60,616 bases of DNA from assembly GCA_002450165.1 (NCBI GenBank), contig DJYQ01000028.1, forward strand, positions 22,573-83,188. Direction: 5' to 3'. The DNA comes from Prevotellaceae bacterium UBA6974 (GTDB lineage: Bacteria; Bacteroidota; Bacteroidia; Bacteroidales; Bacteroidaceae). The position numbers and the translations under genes are program-made. The notes beneath the pieces were generated by a model that had not been told where the DNA came from, ran no database searches, and was given only the letters and a program-made list of their open reading frames with translations. Below, piece after piece: positions 44,552 through 54,383 of the stretch (position 1 is the first letter of the stretch; each line of letters begins with the position of its first letter).

Positions 44552-45135
44552 GTGAGATAGACTATAATACCGGGCGTCAGGCAATGGTAATGACTGAATA
44601 CGGACGTGTTGTACAGGACATGGTAAAATACTGCATAGGTATCAAAAATCGCGAAGAACGGCAGCAATGTGCACAGGCAATAGTTGCCGTAATGGCTAAT
44701 GTATCACAGGAAAAACTGGCAAATGTTGATGTACAGCAGAAACTGTGGAATCATCTGGCCGTAATCAGCGACTTTCAGTTAGATATTGACTATCCTGTGG
44801 AAATAATCAAGAAGGAGGATATTGAAGCACATCCTACTCCAATGACCCTCCCACAGAGCAAGATACATGCACGCTTTTACGGGCGGATTCTGGAACAAGC
44901 CTTGGACACACTGTCCCAAATGCCTGAAGGCGAGGAGCGAGACGCTTTGACATGCAAGGTAGCAAACCAAATGAAACAAAGTCTCTTCACATGGAATCCG
45001 GATGCCATGAGTGAAGACAAAGTCGTGCGTGACATTCAGGAATATAGTAATGACTCGGTTGCAGGTGCCTTGGATGGTCATCAGTTTGCTCCATTACAGA
45101 CGGTAAGCACCAATATAAACAGAAAAAAGAAATAA
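44548..45135 (+). CDS. DUF4290 protein
   Basis: A 195-residue helical cytoplasmic protein of the Bacteroidetes-specific DUF4290 family: DYNTGRQAMVMTEYGRVVQDMVKYC at the start and NREERQQCAQAIVAVMANV. No enzyme motif is visible. It overlaps tsaB by four bases and precedes murA by 25, a place it keeps in many Bacteroidales, which suggests a link to cell-wall or translation functions. The role is unknown. Confidence 0.87.
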   Translation: MSEIDYNTGRQAMVMTEYGRVVQDMVKYCIGIKNREERQQCAQAIVAVMANVSQEKLANVDVQQKLWNHLAVISDFQLDIDYPVEIIKKEDIEAHPTPMTLPQSKIHARFYGRILEQALDTLSQMPEGEERDALTCKVANQMKQSLFTWNPDAMSEDKVVRDIQEYSNDSVAGALDGHQFAPLQTVSTNINRKKK

Positions 45136-45160
45136 ACTGATAACCTGAAAAAATCGCTAT

Positions 45161-46468
45161 ATGGCATCATTTATCATTGAAGGCGGACATCCTCTGAAAG
45201 GCGAGATTACGCCACAGGGGGCTAAAAATGAAGCGCTCCAGGTGCTGTGTGCAACCCTACTGACCGGAGAACCTGTTCGCATCAAGAATATTCCTGATAT
45301 CGCAGATGTGAATAACCAGATACGCTTACTGGAAGACGTTGGAGTTAAGATTACCCGTAACGGAAAGGGAGACATAACGTTTCAGGCTGACGACGTAAAT
45401 CTGGAGTATCTGGAGAGTGACGAGTTCCTGCAACGCTGTTCACAATTGCGAGGTAGCATTCTGTTCATCGGTCCTCTGATAGCTCGATTCGGACATGCGA
45501 TGATAAGTAAGCCCGGAGGAGACAAGATTGGGCGCAGAAGACTTGACACTCATTTTCTGGGTATAAGAAAACTGGGGGCTGAGTTCATATACGACAGCAA
45601 AAGAGGTGTCTTTGATATACGTGCACAGAAACTGAAAGGCTCGTATATGCTTCTGGACGAAGCCTCGGTAACTGGTACTGCCAACATCATAATGGCTGCT
45701 GTACTGGCAGAAGGAACAACAACAATCTACAACGCCGCCTGTGAACCATATTTGCAACAGTTATGTCACATGCTTAATTCCATGGGGGCACAAATAAGTG
45801 GCATTGCATCAAATCTTCTGACAATTGTAGGCGTAGAACGCCTGCATGGTACGACTCACACCATTCTACCCGACATGATTGAGGTCGGTTCGTTCATAGG
45901 AATGGCTGCAATGTGTGGGGAAGGTGTGCTGATACGTAATGTCAACTACCGACAACTGGGCATAATACCCGATACATTTCGCAGACTGGGCATAACAATC
46001 AATATACAGGGAGACGACATTTTTATTCCCAAGCAGGAGCATTATGAGATAGAGTCTTTCCTGGACGGCTCGTTCATGACTATTGCGGATGCTCCGTGGC
46101 CGGGACTTACACCCGACCTGCTTAGCGTACTGCTGGTTGTTGCAACACAGGCAAAGGGAAGCGTGCTGATACATCAGAAAATGTTTGAAAGCCGACTGTT
46201 CTTCGTTGACAAACTGATTGATATGGGAGCCCAGATTATCCTGTGTGACCCCCATCGCGCTGTGGTTGTCGGCCATAACAAGGATTTCCAACTGCATGGC
46301 GGACGCATGACAAGTCCCGATATCCGTGCAGGTATCGCCCTGCTTATTGCCGCCATGAGTTCAACGGGTATCAGCCGCATCGACAATATTGGGCAGATTG
46401 ACCGTGGATACGAGAACATAGAGTCCCGCCTTAATGCTATTGGTGCAAAGATTACCAGAGAAGAATGA
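45161..46468 (+). CDS. murA: UDP-N-acetylglucosamine 1-carboxyvinyltransferase MurA
   Basis: A 435-residue EPSP-synthase-fold enzyme that adds enolpyruvate to UDP-GlcNAc, the first committed step of peptidoglycan synthesis. Seen: GAKNEALQVLCATLL, LRGSILFIGPLIARFGHA, TGTANIIMAAVLAEGTT and DIRAGIALLIAAM. The catalytic-loop Cys (Cys115 in E. coli) is replaced by Asp: KPGGDKIGRR, Asp121. In other bacteria this change leaves the enzyme active and makes it resistant to fosfomycin. It overlaps rimM by four bases. Confidence 0.95.
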   Translation: MASFIIEGGHPLKGEITPQGAKNEALQVLCATLLTGEPVRIKNIPDIADVNNQIRLLEDVGVKITRNGKGDITFQADDVNLEYLESDEFLQRCSQLRGSILFIGPLIARFGHAMISKPGGDKIGRRRLDTHFLGIRKLGAEFIYDSKRGVFDIRAQKLKGSYMLLDEASVTGTANIIMAAVLAEGTTTIYNAACEPYLQQLCHMLNSMGAQISGIASNLLTIVGVERLHGTTHTILPDMIEVGSFIGMAAMCGEGVLIRNVNYRQLGIIPDTFRRLGITINIQGDDIFIPKQEHYEIESFLDGSFMTIADAPWPGLTPDLLSVLLVVATQAKGSVLIHQKMFESRLFFVDKLIDMGAQIILCDPHRAVVVGHNKDFQLHGGRMTSPDIRAGIALLIAAMSSTGISRIDNIGQIDRGYENIESRLNAIGAKITREE

Positions 46469-46968
46469 CTGGAGAAATATACAAGATAGGCACACTGACC
46501 CGTACGCACGGCGTACGTGGAGAAATCTCCATGTCATTTACCGATGATGTGTGGGACAGGGTCGAGGCCAACTATCTGTTCCTAATGGTTGACGGGTTGC
46601 CCGTTCCGTTTTTCCTGGAGGAATGGCGATTCCGCAATGATACCACAGCCCTTCTCAAGTTTCAGCACATCGATGATGCAACACGTGCTCAGGAATTTAT
46701 TGGATGTGATGTATATTTCCCTCAGTCACTGACTCCAGCTACTGACGGGAACACCACATACACATGGAGACAATTTACCGGCTGGCTGGTCAACGACTGC
46801 AATGCTAGCAACATCGGGGTAATCGACAGAGTTGATGACAGCACGGCAAATACTCTGTTTGAAATAGACGGCACACTTATCCCAGCGGCTGAACCTTTGA
46901 TAGAACGTATCGACCCAAATACGAGAACTATATATATGAAGATTCCCGAAGGATTATTCGAACAATGA
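46465..46968 (+). CDS. rimM: Ribosome maturation factor RimM
   Basis: A 167-residue 30S assembly factor, with an N-terminal beta-barrel (IGTLTRTHGVRGEISM, a hallmark block) and a C-terminal PRC barrel (LVNDCNASNIGVIDRVDD, LIPAAEPLIERIDPNTRTIYMKIPEGLFE). It binds S19 during head assembly. ATGA overlaps at both ends, with murA and with dxr. In many bacteria rimM sits with rpsP and trmD; here it does not. Confidence 0.93.
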   Translation: MTGEIYKIGTLTRTHGVRGEISMSFTDDVWDRVEANYLFLMVDGLPVPFFLEEWRFRNDTTALLKFQHIDDATRAQEFIGCDVYFPQSLTPATDGNTTYTWRQFTGWLVNDCNASNIGVIDRVDDSTANTLFEIDGTLIPAAEPLIERIDPNTRTIYMKIPEGLFEQ

Positions 46969-48113
46969 AACGCAAACTATGCATATTAGGATCCACAGGA
47001 TCCATAGGAACCCAGACACTGGATGTAATACGTGGGCACAGCGACCTGTTTGAAGCATACGTGCTTACCGCAGGACACAATGCCGACCTTCTTATCCGAC
47101 AAGCCCGTGAATTTCTACCTGCCACAGTCGTAATTGCTGACGAAAGTCAATACCAGAAAGTCAGTGAAGCACTGGAAGACCTACCAATTCAGGTTTATAC
47201 CGGAAGCGAGGCTCTGTGCCAGGTTGTTGCCATGGAACCCGTGGATATAGTATTGACCGCACTGGTAGGATTCAGCGGTCTGAAACCCACAATTGCCGCA
47301 ATCAAGGCAGGCAAGCCCATTGCCTTGGCAAACAAGGAAACACTGGTAGTCGCTGGCGAACTGGTTACTGCTTTGTGTAAGGAATATCATGTTCCGTTGC
47401 TACCTGTTGACAGCGAGCACTCTGCCATATTCCAGAGTTTGATGGGTGAAAACAGCGAAATTGAAAAGATCATTCTTACCGCAAGCGGAGGTCCATTCTG
47501 GCAAATGAGTCTGGACGAAATGAAGGATGTCACGGCTGCTCAGGCACTGAAGCATCCCAACTGGGACATGGGAGCCAAGATAACAATCGACTCTGCCAGT
47601 ATGATGAACAAGGGATTTGAGGTAATCGAAGCCAAATGGCTATTTGACGTCGAACCTGCCCACATTCAGGTCGTAGTTCATCCTCAGAGTATACTTCACA
47701 GTGCCGTCCAGTTCCAGGACGGGGCTGTCAAAGGACAAATGGGCACCCCTAACATGCGAGTTCCTATACAATTTGCAATATCCTTCCCAAAACGGCTGAA
47801 GAGCCCGTTTCCACGTATTGACTGGTGGGATTTAAGAGAGCTGACTTTCGAGAAACCTGATTTGAATCGTTTCCCCTGTCTTGCTTTAGCTTACGATGCC
47901 ATTAGCATGGGAGGAAATGCTGCCTGCGTACTAAATGCTGCCAACGAAATTGTCAACCTTGCTTTCCGACAAGGTCGTTGCAGTTTCCTGCAAATGGCAG
48001 AAATCATCCAAAAAACACTGGAACATGTATCCCATATCAAGGCACCGACACTGGAAGACTATCTGGAATGTGATGCTGAAGCCCGGAACGTGGCCAAGGA
48101 ACTTATATTTTAA
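46965..48113 (+). CDS. dxr: 1-deoxy-D-xylulose 5-phosphate reductoisomerase
   Basis: A 382-residue NADPH enzyme of the MEP pathway of isoprenoid synthesis. Seen: the dinucleotide site ILGSTGSIGTQTLDVI, LANKETLVVAGE, the metal and substrate site PVDSEHSAIFQSL, LTASGGPF, HPNWDMGAKITIDSASMMNKGFEVIEA and HPQSILHSAVQFQDG. Normal length. Like MurA, Dxr is a target of phosphonate antibiotics (fosmidomycin). It overlaps rimM by four bases. Confidence 0.96.
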   Translation: MKRKLCILGSTGSIGTQTLDVIRGHSDLFEAYVLTAGHNADLLIRQAREFLPATVVIADESQYQKVSEALEDLPIQVYTGSEALCQVVAMEPVDIVLTALVGFSGLKPTIAAIKAGKPIALANKETLVVAGELVTALCKEYHVPLLPVDSEHSAIFQSLMGENSEIEKIILTASGGPFWQMSLDEMKDVTAAQALKHPNWDMGAKITIDSASMMNKGFEVIEAKWLFDVEPAHIQVVVHPQSILHSAVQFQDGAVKGQMGTPNMRVPIQFAISFPKRLKSPFPRIDWWDLRELTFEKPDLNRFPCLALAYDAISMGGNAACVLNAANEIVNLAFRQGRCSFLQMAEIIQKTLEHVSHIKAPTLEDYLECDAEARNVAKELIF

Positions 48114-48139
48114 TAACCGATGGATTATAAAAAACAATA

Positions 48140-49573
48140 ATGGATCTGAATCTTATTCTTATCAAGGCATTACAGCTTGTTTGCTGCTTGAGTTTTTTAG
48201 TAGTGCTTCACGAGGGAGGTCATTTCTTCTTTGCCAAAATAAGTGGAGTTAAAGTTGAAAAGTTCTACCTGTTCTTCAATCCCTATTTTCACCTGTTTTC
48301 AACTCGCGACAAATGGTTTACGCGTATATTCCCTTATTTCAAGGACAACGAAACCGAGTACGGCATAGGCTGGATTCCATTGGGTGGATACGTGAGTATT
48401 GCAGGTATGGTGGACGAAACCAAAAATGCCAAAGACATAGGGACAGAAGTTCACGACTACGATTTCAGTTCCAAACCTGTCTGGAAGCGTTTTCTTATTA
48501 TGTTCGGAGGTGTCCTTGTCAATTTCATAACCGCATTGGTCCTGTATTCTGTAGTAATGTACACATGGGGCCAGGATATTATTCCTATGCGCAATATCCA
48601 GAGCGGTCTGGTATATAGCCCCCAGGCAAAAGAAATAGGCTTCCGCAATGGTGATATACCCATCAGGACTGACGGCAAGGAAATTGAGGGATTCTCGGGA
48701 GCATTAATGGCTGAGATATCCGAGGCAAAGACTGTTACAGTTCTACGTAAAGATGTTTCTAACGAAGGACATAGTACAGAAGTTGACATTGTAATGCCAG
48801 AAGGCGGCGTCAGTCTGTTGGAGATGATGCATAATCCCAAGTTCCTGGCTCTGCCAATCCCAACAGTCGTAGGCGAAGTTGCACCTGATATGCCAGCCGA
48901 GGTAGCAGGCATTAAGCCCGGTGCATTAATTCAGAGCATCAATGGCGACACACTTACCGATCAGAGTGACGTACAAATACTGATGGCATCACTCAAGGAT
49001 ATCCTTGCCAGCAAGGAATGCACCGCCCAAGACAGCGCTTATGCCATGACGCTTACGGCTGTAGTCCTGCAAAAAGGCGAAGTCTCACCTGATACCGTAA
49101 CCATGCATCTTACAGACAAGATGCAGATGGGTGTAATATGGGATACCAGACATTTACTGAATATCAAGACACAACATCTGGATTACAGCTTGCTTAGCAG
49201 TATTCCGGCAGGATGTGCGTACGGATGGGAAACACTGGCCAACTATGTAAGTTCGCTAAAATACCTGTTTACACGTGAGGGAGCTGAGAGTGTTGGCTCA
49301 TTCATCACAATCGGAAGTATCTTCCCCGACGCATGGGACTGGCAACGTTTTTGGAATCTGACAGCTTTTATCAGCATTATTCTGGCCGTAATGAACATAC
49401 TGCCTATTCCGGGACTGGACGGTGGACATATAGTGCTCCTTCTGTACGAAGGTATCACAGGGCACAAACCTTCACCCAAGTCGATGGAAATCATCGAAAA
49501 GGTCGGCATAACAATACTATGCGCCCTTATGATTCTCGCAATGGGTAATGATATAGTTAAGTTTATACTTTAA
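48140..49573 (+). CDS. rseP: RseP-type site-2 protease
   Basis: A 477-residue intramembrane zinc protease. The first helix holds the HExxH site (VVLHEGGHFFFAK, His24, Glu25, His28), and the last part holds the third ligand in NILPIPGLDGGHI. Two PDZ-like domains lie between, one with APDMPAEVAGIKPGALIQSINGD. RseP cuts membrane-bound anti-sigma factors or signal-peptide remnants after a first cut. It ends the yicC-rseP operon, 26 bases after dxr, and converges on asd. Confidence 0.93.
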   Translation: MDLNLILIKALQLVCCLSFLVVLHEGGHFFFAKISGVKVEKFYLFFNPYFHLFSTRDKWFTRIFPYFKDNETEYGIGWIPLGGYVSIAGMVDETKNAKDIGTEVHDYDFSSKPVWKRFLIMFGGVLVNFITALVLYSVVMYTWGQDIIPMRNIQSGLVYSPQAKEIGFRNGDIPIRTDGKEIEGFSGALMAEISEAKTVTVLRKDVSNEGHSTEVDIVMPEGGVSLLEMMHNPKFLALPIPTVVGEVAPDMPAEVAGIKPGALIQSINGDTLTDQSDVQILMASLKDILASKECTAQDSAYAMTLTAVVLQKGEVSPDTVTMHLTDKMQMGVIWDTRHLLNIKTQHLDYSLLSSIPAGCAYGWETLANYVSSLKYLFTREGAESVGSFITIGSIFPDAWDWQRFWNLTAFISIILAVMNILPIPGLDGGHIVLLLYEGITGHKPSPKSMEIIEKVGITILCALMILAMGNDIVKFIL

Positions 49574-49576
49574 GGA

Positions 49577-50593
49577 TTATACTCTCAACGTGGGATCGTT
49601 CTCCAAGAGCCATTCTGCAATCTGAACAGCATTCAAGGCTGCGCCCTTCTTAATCTGGTCGCTTACAAGCCAGAATGCGATACCGTTAGGATTGGACAAG
49701 TCCTTTCGAATGCGTCCAACATAAACGTCATCACAATTCTCGTGAAACAAAGGCATCGGGTAAATTCTATTCTCTGTATCATCCTCCAGCTGCAATCCCT
49801 GCCCGTTCCTTACTGCTTCCTTGAACTCTTCCACACTGACTGGACGTTCGGTCTCTGCCCAAACGCTCTCGCTATGACAGCGCAACGACGGGACACGTAC
49901 ACACATCGCCGAACAGTCTGCATCAGTATGCATTATTTTCTTGGTCTCGTGGTACATCTTCATCTCCTCCTTGGTGTAACCGTTATCCGTAAACACGTCT
50001 ATTTGAGGAATCACGTTGAAGGCTAACTGATAGGCAAACTTCTCGACGGTTGGCTTTTCGCCCGCCAACACCTGACGATACTGCTCGTACAACTCCGCCA
50101 TCGCAGCAGCACCGGCACCACTGGCTGCCTGATAACTTGACACATGAATACGCCTGATATGACTTATATCCTCCAATGCCTGTAGCGCAACGACCATCAT
50201 AATTGTCGTACAGTTGGGATTGGCAATAATGCCACGGGGGCGATTCAAGGCATCTGCAGCATTGCATTCGGGAACCACCAACGGAACATCCTTGTCCATA
50301 CGGAAAGCACTGGAGTTGTCTATCATGATAGCACCATGCTTGGTTATAGTTTCAGCAAATTCCTTGCTGGTCCCTCCACCTGCGCTGGTAAATGCAATAT
50401 CTACCCCCTTGAAATCATCATTGTGCTGCAGAAGTTTGACCTCAACCTCCTTACCACGGAACATATATTTTTTACCTGCACTGCGCTGACTGCCAAACAG
50501 CAACAACTCATCTACCGGAAAATTTCTCTCATCCAACACACGCAGGAACTCCTGTCCTACTGCACCACTTGCACCGACAATGGCTACCTTCAT
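49577..50593 (-). CDS. asd: Aspartate-semialdehyde dehydrogenase
   Basis: A 338-residue NADP enzyme at the branch to lysine, diaminopimelate, threonine and methionine. Seen: VAIVGASGAVGQEFLRVL, FTSAGGGTSKEFA, the active-site Cys in GIIANPNCTTIMMVVAL, SYQAASGAGAAAMAEL, and the later VRVPSLRCHSESVWAE with the catalytic His. Normal length. It has its own promoter box (complement of 50628-50635), divergent from the antiporter. Confidence 0.96.
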   Translation of the reverse strand: MKVAIVGASGAVGQEFLRVLDERNFPVDELLLFGSQRSAGKKYMFRGKEVEVKLLQHNDDFKGVDIAFTSAGGGTSKEFAETITKHGAIMIDNSSAFRMDKDVPLVVPECNAADALNRPRGIIANPNCTTIMMVVALQALEDISHIRRIHVSSYQAASGAGAAAMAELYEQYRQVLAGEKPTVEKFAYQLAFNVIPQIDVFTDNGYTKEEMKMYHETKKIMHTDADCSAMCVRVPSLRCHSESVWAETERPVSVEEFKEAVRNGQGLQLEDDTENRIYPMPLFHENCDDVYVGRIRKDLSNPNGIAFWLVSDQIKKGAALNAVQIAEWLLENDPTLRV

Positions 50594-50627
50594 ATTCTGA
50601 TTTACGTTATGTGTAATAATTTTGGCG

Positions 50628-50635
50628 CAAAATTA
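50628..50635 (-). promoter_or_regulatory. Putative -7 promoter box for asd
   Basis: The minus strand reads TAATTTTG, a match to TAnnTTTG, 34 bases before the asd ATG. Confidence 0.45.
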
Positions 50636-50690
50636 CGGAAAATTCATTAAATATGGCGATGCACAATAATGTTTTTTGCGCAAAAAAGAA

Positions 50691-50698
50691 TATCTTTG
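50691..50698 (+). promoter_or_regulatory. Putative -7 promoter box for the antiporter-lolD unit
   Basis: TATCTTTG matches TAnnTTTG and ends 16 bases before the ATG at 50715. It supports that ATG over an in-frame ATG at 50676, which lies upstream of the box. Confidence 0.5.
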
Positions 50699-50714
50699 CA
50701 AGCAAATATCCCGT

Positions 50715-52739
50715 ATGCACAACCTTTTAACCATAATACCGCAAAATCCGGCACTTGTCACTGACAACACATGGATATTCTTTCTGGTTCTGGTTATCAT
50801 ATTGTGCACACCCATTCTGTTGCGCCGCCTGCACATTCCGCACATCATAGGACTGATACTGGCAGGTGTAGTCATCGGACATTACGGATTTAACATTATA
50901 GAACGCGACCGCAGCTTCGAAATATTTGGGCAAGTAGGAATCTATTTCATAATGTTTCTCGCTGCCCTGGAACTTGACATGGGCAGCGTAAAACAGTATG
51001 GCCGACTGGGATTGCAATTCGGAGCCATCACCTTTCTGATACCTTTCTGCATGGCCGTTGCCGCATCCCACTACCTGTTAGGATTCGGACTGATAACCTC
51101 GCTTCTGATAGGCTGCATACTTGCCTCCCACACCTTGGTTTCATATCCCATCGTAGGCCGCTTCGGTATATCACGGCATCCAGCTGTCATAGTCTCGGTA
51201 GTAGCAACCGCTGTTGCGCTGTTTGCCGCATTGCTGGTACTGGCCGTTGCCGTCGGTATGATCAACAACACCGGTTGGCAATTTTGGGCATGGTTTACCA
51301 TAAAATGCGCAGCATACGGCAGCTTCATAATCATTGCCTATCCCCGTCTTGGACGCTGGTTCCTGCGACGTTTCCAAGACAGCACCATGCAGTTCCTGTT
51401 CATACTGACACTTGTCTTTCTGAGTGCAGCACTTGCCGAGCTTGCAGGACTTGCAGGACTCTTGGGAGCATTTCTTGCGGGCTTGGTAATCAGCCGTCTG
51501 ATTCCACGTACATCACCACTGAAATCATACATCAGTTTCGTCGGCAACGCCCTGTTCATTCCATATTTCCTGATTGGAGTCGGAATGCTGATTGACGTCC
51601 GGGTAGCCTTTGCAGACATCCATACCGTCTGGATTATACTGGTCATGGTCATTGTAGGCACACTCGGCAAATGGATAGCATCACTGGTCATGGCCTTTAT
51701 TTCACCCAATCTGCGTGGCGGAGGAAGCCTGATGTTCGGACTGACCAGTGCCCATGCAGCAGGTGCATTGGCTATCGTAATGATAGGCACAGACCCAAAA
51801 ATCAATCTGATGGATGCCTCGATACTGAACGGGACCGTGATGCTCATCCTTTTCTCATGTATCATAAGTAGCTTTGCCACGAACTCAGGCGCACGCAGTC
51901 TGACACTTCGTACTATGGATACAGAAATCAACCAAGGATCGTATCATGGCAAATGCCTGGTAACATATAGCCAGAATGACAGCGTTGACTCCATGACCCA
52001 GTTGGCCATGCTCATCCGCAACCCGAATGTAGCAGACAGCCTGATGGGACTTACCGTAACCTATGACGATGAAAGCGGCGAGGAATCTTATCGCAACAGT
52101 CAGCAAATGCTCGAGAAAGCACAGAGCATTGCAACAGCCGCTGAAGTGCGTATGGATATTCTCTCGCGCATGAGCAACAATATAGCCGGAGGCATCCTGC
52201 ATACAATTCGCGAGTATGATTGCGGTGAGACCATAGTCTGCCTTACCGACCGCACAACCGGAATGCCCAAGTCCAGCCTTGGCACTATTATAGACAACGT
52301 AATCGAAGGAACCAAGCGCGAAATCATGGCAGTCCGATGTATTGTGCCACCAGGAACCCTTAACCGCGTGATTATAGCCATTCCACAAAAAGCCGAATAC
52401 GAAGCTGGCTTCTATAAATGGCTCGAACACATCTGCCGTATGGGTGAGCAACTTGACTGCCTTCTTCAGTTCCATGCAAACACAGACACACTTCCCTACA
52501 TACGGACATATATGCACGACAACCACAATCTATTGCGTGCCACATATAACGAAATGAACCTCTGGACTCAGATACTGCCTCTGTCCCAACAAGCAGGCAG
52601 TGATGACATGGTGGTATTTGTAGTCGCCCGTCCGGGATTCATTTCATATAAGAGCGTTTTCTCCGGTCTGCCGTTGCAGATTCACAGATACTTCAGCCAC
52701 ACCAGTGTCATGATTCTATACCCCGACCAGTGGGAATAA
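50715..52739 (+). CDS. CPA2-type cation:proton antiporter with USP-like tail
   Basis: A 674-residue inner-membrane protein. The first about 390 residues form a Na+/H+ exchanger (KefB/GerN type) domain with 11-13 helices; LHIPHIIGLILAGVVIGHYG and LAELAGLAGLLGAFLAGLVISRLIP are its typical blocks. The C-terminal about 270 residues are soluble and appear to be two tandem universal-stress-like domains (KCLVTYSQNDSVDSMTQLAMLI and RVIIAIPQKAEYEAGFYKWLEHI), an arrangement seen in Bacteroidetes antiporters, which may regulate transport. The ion cannot be told. lolD follows 26 bases later. Confidence 0.88.
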   Translation: MHNLLTIIPQNPALVTDNTWIFFLVLVIILCTPILLRRLHIPHIIGLILAGVVIGHYGFNIIERDRSFEIFGQVGIYFIMFLAALELDMGSVKQYGRLGLQFGAITFLIPFCMAVAASHYLLGFGLITSLLIGCILASHTLVSYPIVGRFGISRHPAVIVSVVATAVALFAALLVLAVAVGMINNTGWQFWAWFTIKCAAYGSFIIIAYPRLGRWFLRRFQDSTMQFLFILTLVFLSAALAELAGLAGLLGAFLAGLVISRLIPRTSPLKSYISFVGNALFIPYFLIGVGMLIDVRVAFADIHTVWIILVMVIVGTLGKWIASLVMAFISPNLRGGGSLMFGLTSAHAAGALAIVMIGTDPKINLMDASILNGTVMLILFSCIISSFATNSGARSLTLRTMDTEINQGSYHGKCLVTYSQNDSVDSMTQLAMLIRNPNVADSLMGLTVTYDDESGEESYRNSQQMLEKAQSIATAAEVRMDILSRMSNNIAGGILHTIREYDCGETIVCLTDRTTGMPKSSLGTIIDNVIEGTKREIMAVRCIVPPGTLNRVIIAIPQKAEYEAGFYKWLEHICRMGEQLDCLLQFHANTDTLPYIRTYMHDNHNLLRATYNEMNLWTQILPLSQQAGSDDMVVFVVARPGFISYKSVFSGLPLQIHRYFSHTSVMILYPDQWE

Positions 52740-52765
52740 GATGTATTTTGACCAGATATGAAAAA

Positions 52766-53455
52766 ATGATTAAGATAAGCGGAATAACCAAGAGTTTCGG
52801 CAACCTTCAGGTACTGAAGGGAATTGACCTGAAAATTGCCAAAGGTGAGATTGTCAGCATAGTCGGACCCAGTGGAGCTGGCAAGACCACTCTGCTTCAG
52901 ATAATGGGCACACTGGACAGCGCCGACAACGGACAGATCGAACTTGCCGGACAAGACATAACCCGGTTAAGCCAGAAGAAGCTGGCACAATTCCGCAACA
53001 AACACATAGGATTTGTATTCCAGTTTCACCAGCTATTGCCCGAATTCACTGCATTAGAAAATGTAATGATGCCTGCATTCATTGCAGGAAATGGGAAGCA
53101 GGTATCGCGCAAACGTGCCATGGAACTGCTGGAATTCATGGGACTTAGCGACAGAGCATCCCATAAACCAAACGAACTGTCAGGAGGAGAGAAACAACGT
53201 GTGGCTGTTGCACGCGCATTGATGAACAACCCAGATATAATTTTTGCTGACGAGCCCTCCGGTTCACTTGACACACAAAACAAACAAGAACTGCACAGAC
53301 TGTTTTTTGACCTGCGCAAACGTTTCGGTCAGACCTTCGTCATTGTCACACACGACGAGGATCTGGCAATGACAACTGACCGTACCATACACATGATAGA
53401 CGGTGTAATTCCTGACGACAACAAGGAAAATGGAAACGAGAATGAATGGGATTAA
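52766..53455 (+). CDS. lolD: LolD-like ABC transporter ATP-binding protein
   Basis: A 229-residue ABC ATPase of the MacB/LolD group. Walker A GPSGAGKTTLLQIMG, Q-loop VFQFHQLLPEFTALENVMMPA, signature LSGGEKQRVAVARAL, Walker B IIFADEPSGSLD and the H-loop VIVTHDEDLA. LolD powers release of lipoproteins from the inner membrane with LolC/E; no permease gene lies next to it here, so the partner is elsewhere and the LolD name rests on similarity alone. The ATG at 52766 is used; the 12 codons upstream overlap the antiporter end. It overlaps the convergent cvfB-like gene by four bases. Confidence 0.85.
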   Translation: MIKISGITKSFGNLQVLKGIDLKIAKGEIVSIVGPSGAGKTTLLQIMGTLDSADNGQIELAGQDITRLSQKKLAQFRNKHIGFVFQFHQLLPEFTALENVMMPAFIAGNGKQVSRKRAMELLEFMGLSDRASHKPNELSGGEKQRVAVARALMNNPDIIFADEPSGSLDTQNKQELHRLFFDLRKRFGQTFVIVTHDEDLAMTTDRTIHMIDGVIPDDNKENGNENEWD

Positions 53456-54369
53456 ACAAGATGCAACCCATCAGACTGAATTGTAATCAGCCTTTGTCTG
53501 TATAAATCTCCGACAGCCTTCTTGAACACCTTCTTGCTTACACCGAAAATTGACGATATTTCCTCGGCAGGCGACTTGTCACACACTGGCGTATAGCCTC
53601 CGTTCTTACGTATATGCTCTAGCAGAGCGGAACTGAAATCCTCAACTCCCTTATGTCCTGGTTTCTGTAGGATAAGGTCTATTTTACCATCCTCACGCAC
53701 CTTGCTGATATATGCACGCGTAGTATCACCCGCATGTAATTCACGAAAAATCTGTGAATCGTACAACAAGCCAGCAAAAGTATTGTTTACGATAACCTTG
53801 AAACCCAAATCGGTTTTTTGCCAGACAAGACACTCCACCTCGTCCCCCACACGTGGACGCTGACTGTAATCATAAGCATCGCTGTCCAACGGATTTATCA
53901 GCCATCTCTCGACCTTGGCGCTGGCAATGATACGATAAGTCTCAGGATCGAGATGTACATGCACTACATACCTGCGACCTTTCTGCATCTTCTGCTTCTG
54001 CTCCCGGAAAGGAACAAACAAATCCTTCTGTAACCCCCAATTGAGAAAGGCCCCGAAATTGTTGACCCAGGCAACCTCGAGACAAGCAAATCCGCCTACC
54101 TCAGCCAAAGGCTGACGCATAGTGGCTATCAGTCGTTCTTCCTGATCCAGATATACGAATACAGGTATGACGTCCCCTACTCCTCCATCAGGAATTTCCA
54201 ATGCCTTTTGACTAAGGTCATCCAGCACCTCTCCCTTTGGTAACAGGATTTCCTCGCGATGACCTCGTACAGCTCCTGCCAGATAATAACCAAATTCCAC
54301 CTGTTTTACCAGCGGTAACAGGTTGACACGCCCCAATTCTATCTCAGGAAGGTTGTTGTTTATTTCCAT
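53452..54369 (-). CDS. CvfB-like S1 RNA-binding protein
   Basis: A 305-residue cytoplasmic protein with three S1-like OB domains and a C-terminal winged helix (ISSIFGVSKKVFKKAVGDLYRQRLI), the layout of CvfB (YitL). The second S1 block reads FACLEVAWVNNFGAFLNWGLQKDLFVP and the third GLLYDSQIFRELHAGDTTRAYISKVREDGKIDL. CvfB affects virulence-gene expression in Staphylococcus by binding RNA; its role in Bacteroidetes is not established. It lies downstream of rplS but after a terminator, and no promoter box is obvious in the 74-base gap. Confidence 0.87.
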   Translation of the reverse strand: MEINNNLPEIELGRVNLLPLVKQVEFGYYLAGAVRGHREEILLPKGEVLDDLSQKALEIPDGGVGDVIPVFVYLDQEERLIATMRQPLAEVGGFACLEVAWVNNFGAFLNWGLQKDLFVPFREQKQKMQKGRRYVVHVHLDPETYRIIASAKVERWLINPLDSDAYDYSQRPRVGDEVECLVWQKTDLGFKVIVNNTFAGLLYDSQIFRELHAGDTTRAYISKVREDGKIDLILQKPGHKGVEDFSSALLEHIRKNGGYTPVCDKSPAEEISSIFGVSKKVFKKAVGDLYRQRLITIQSDGLHLV

Positions 54370-54383
54370 TTTATCTTAAAAGA

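Noticed and set aside
52730..53455. A full LolCDE or MacAB transporter operon.
   Set aside because: Only the ATPase is present; the neighbours are an antiporter and an RNA-binding protein, with no permease gene.
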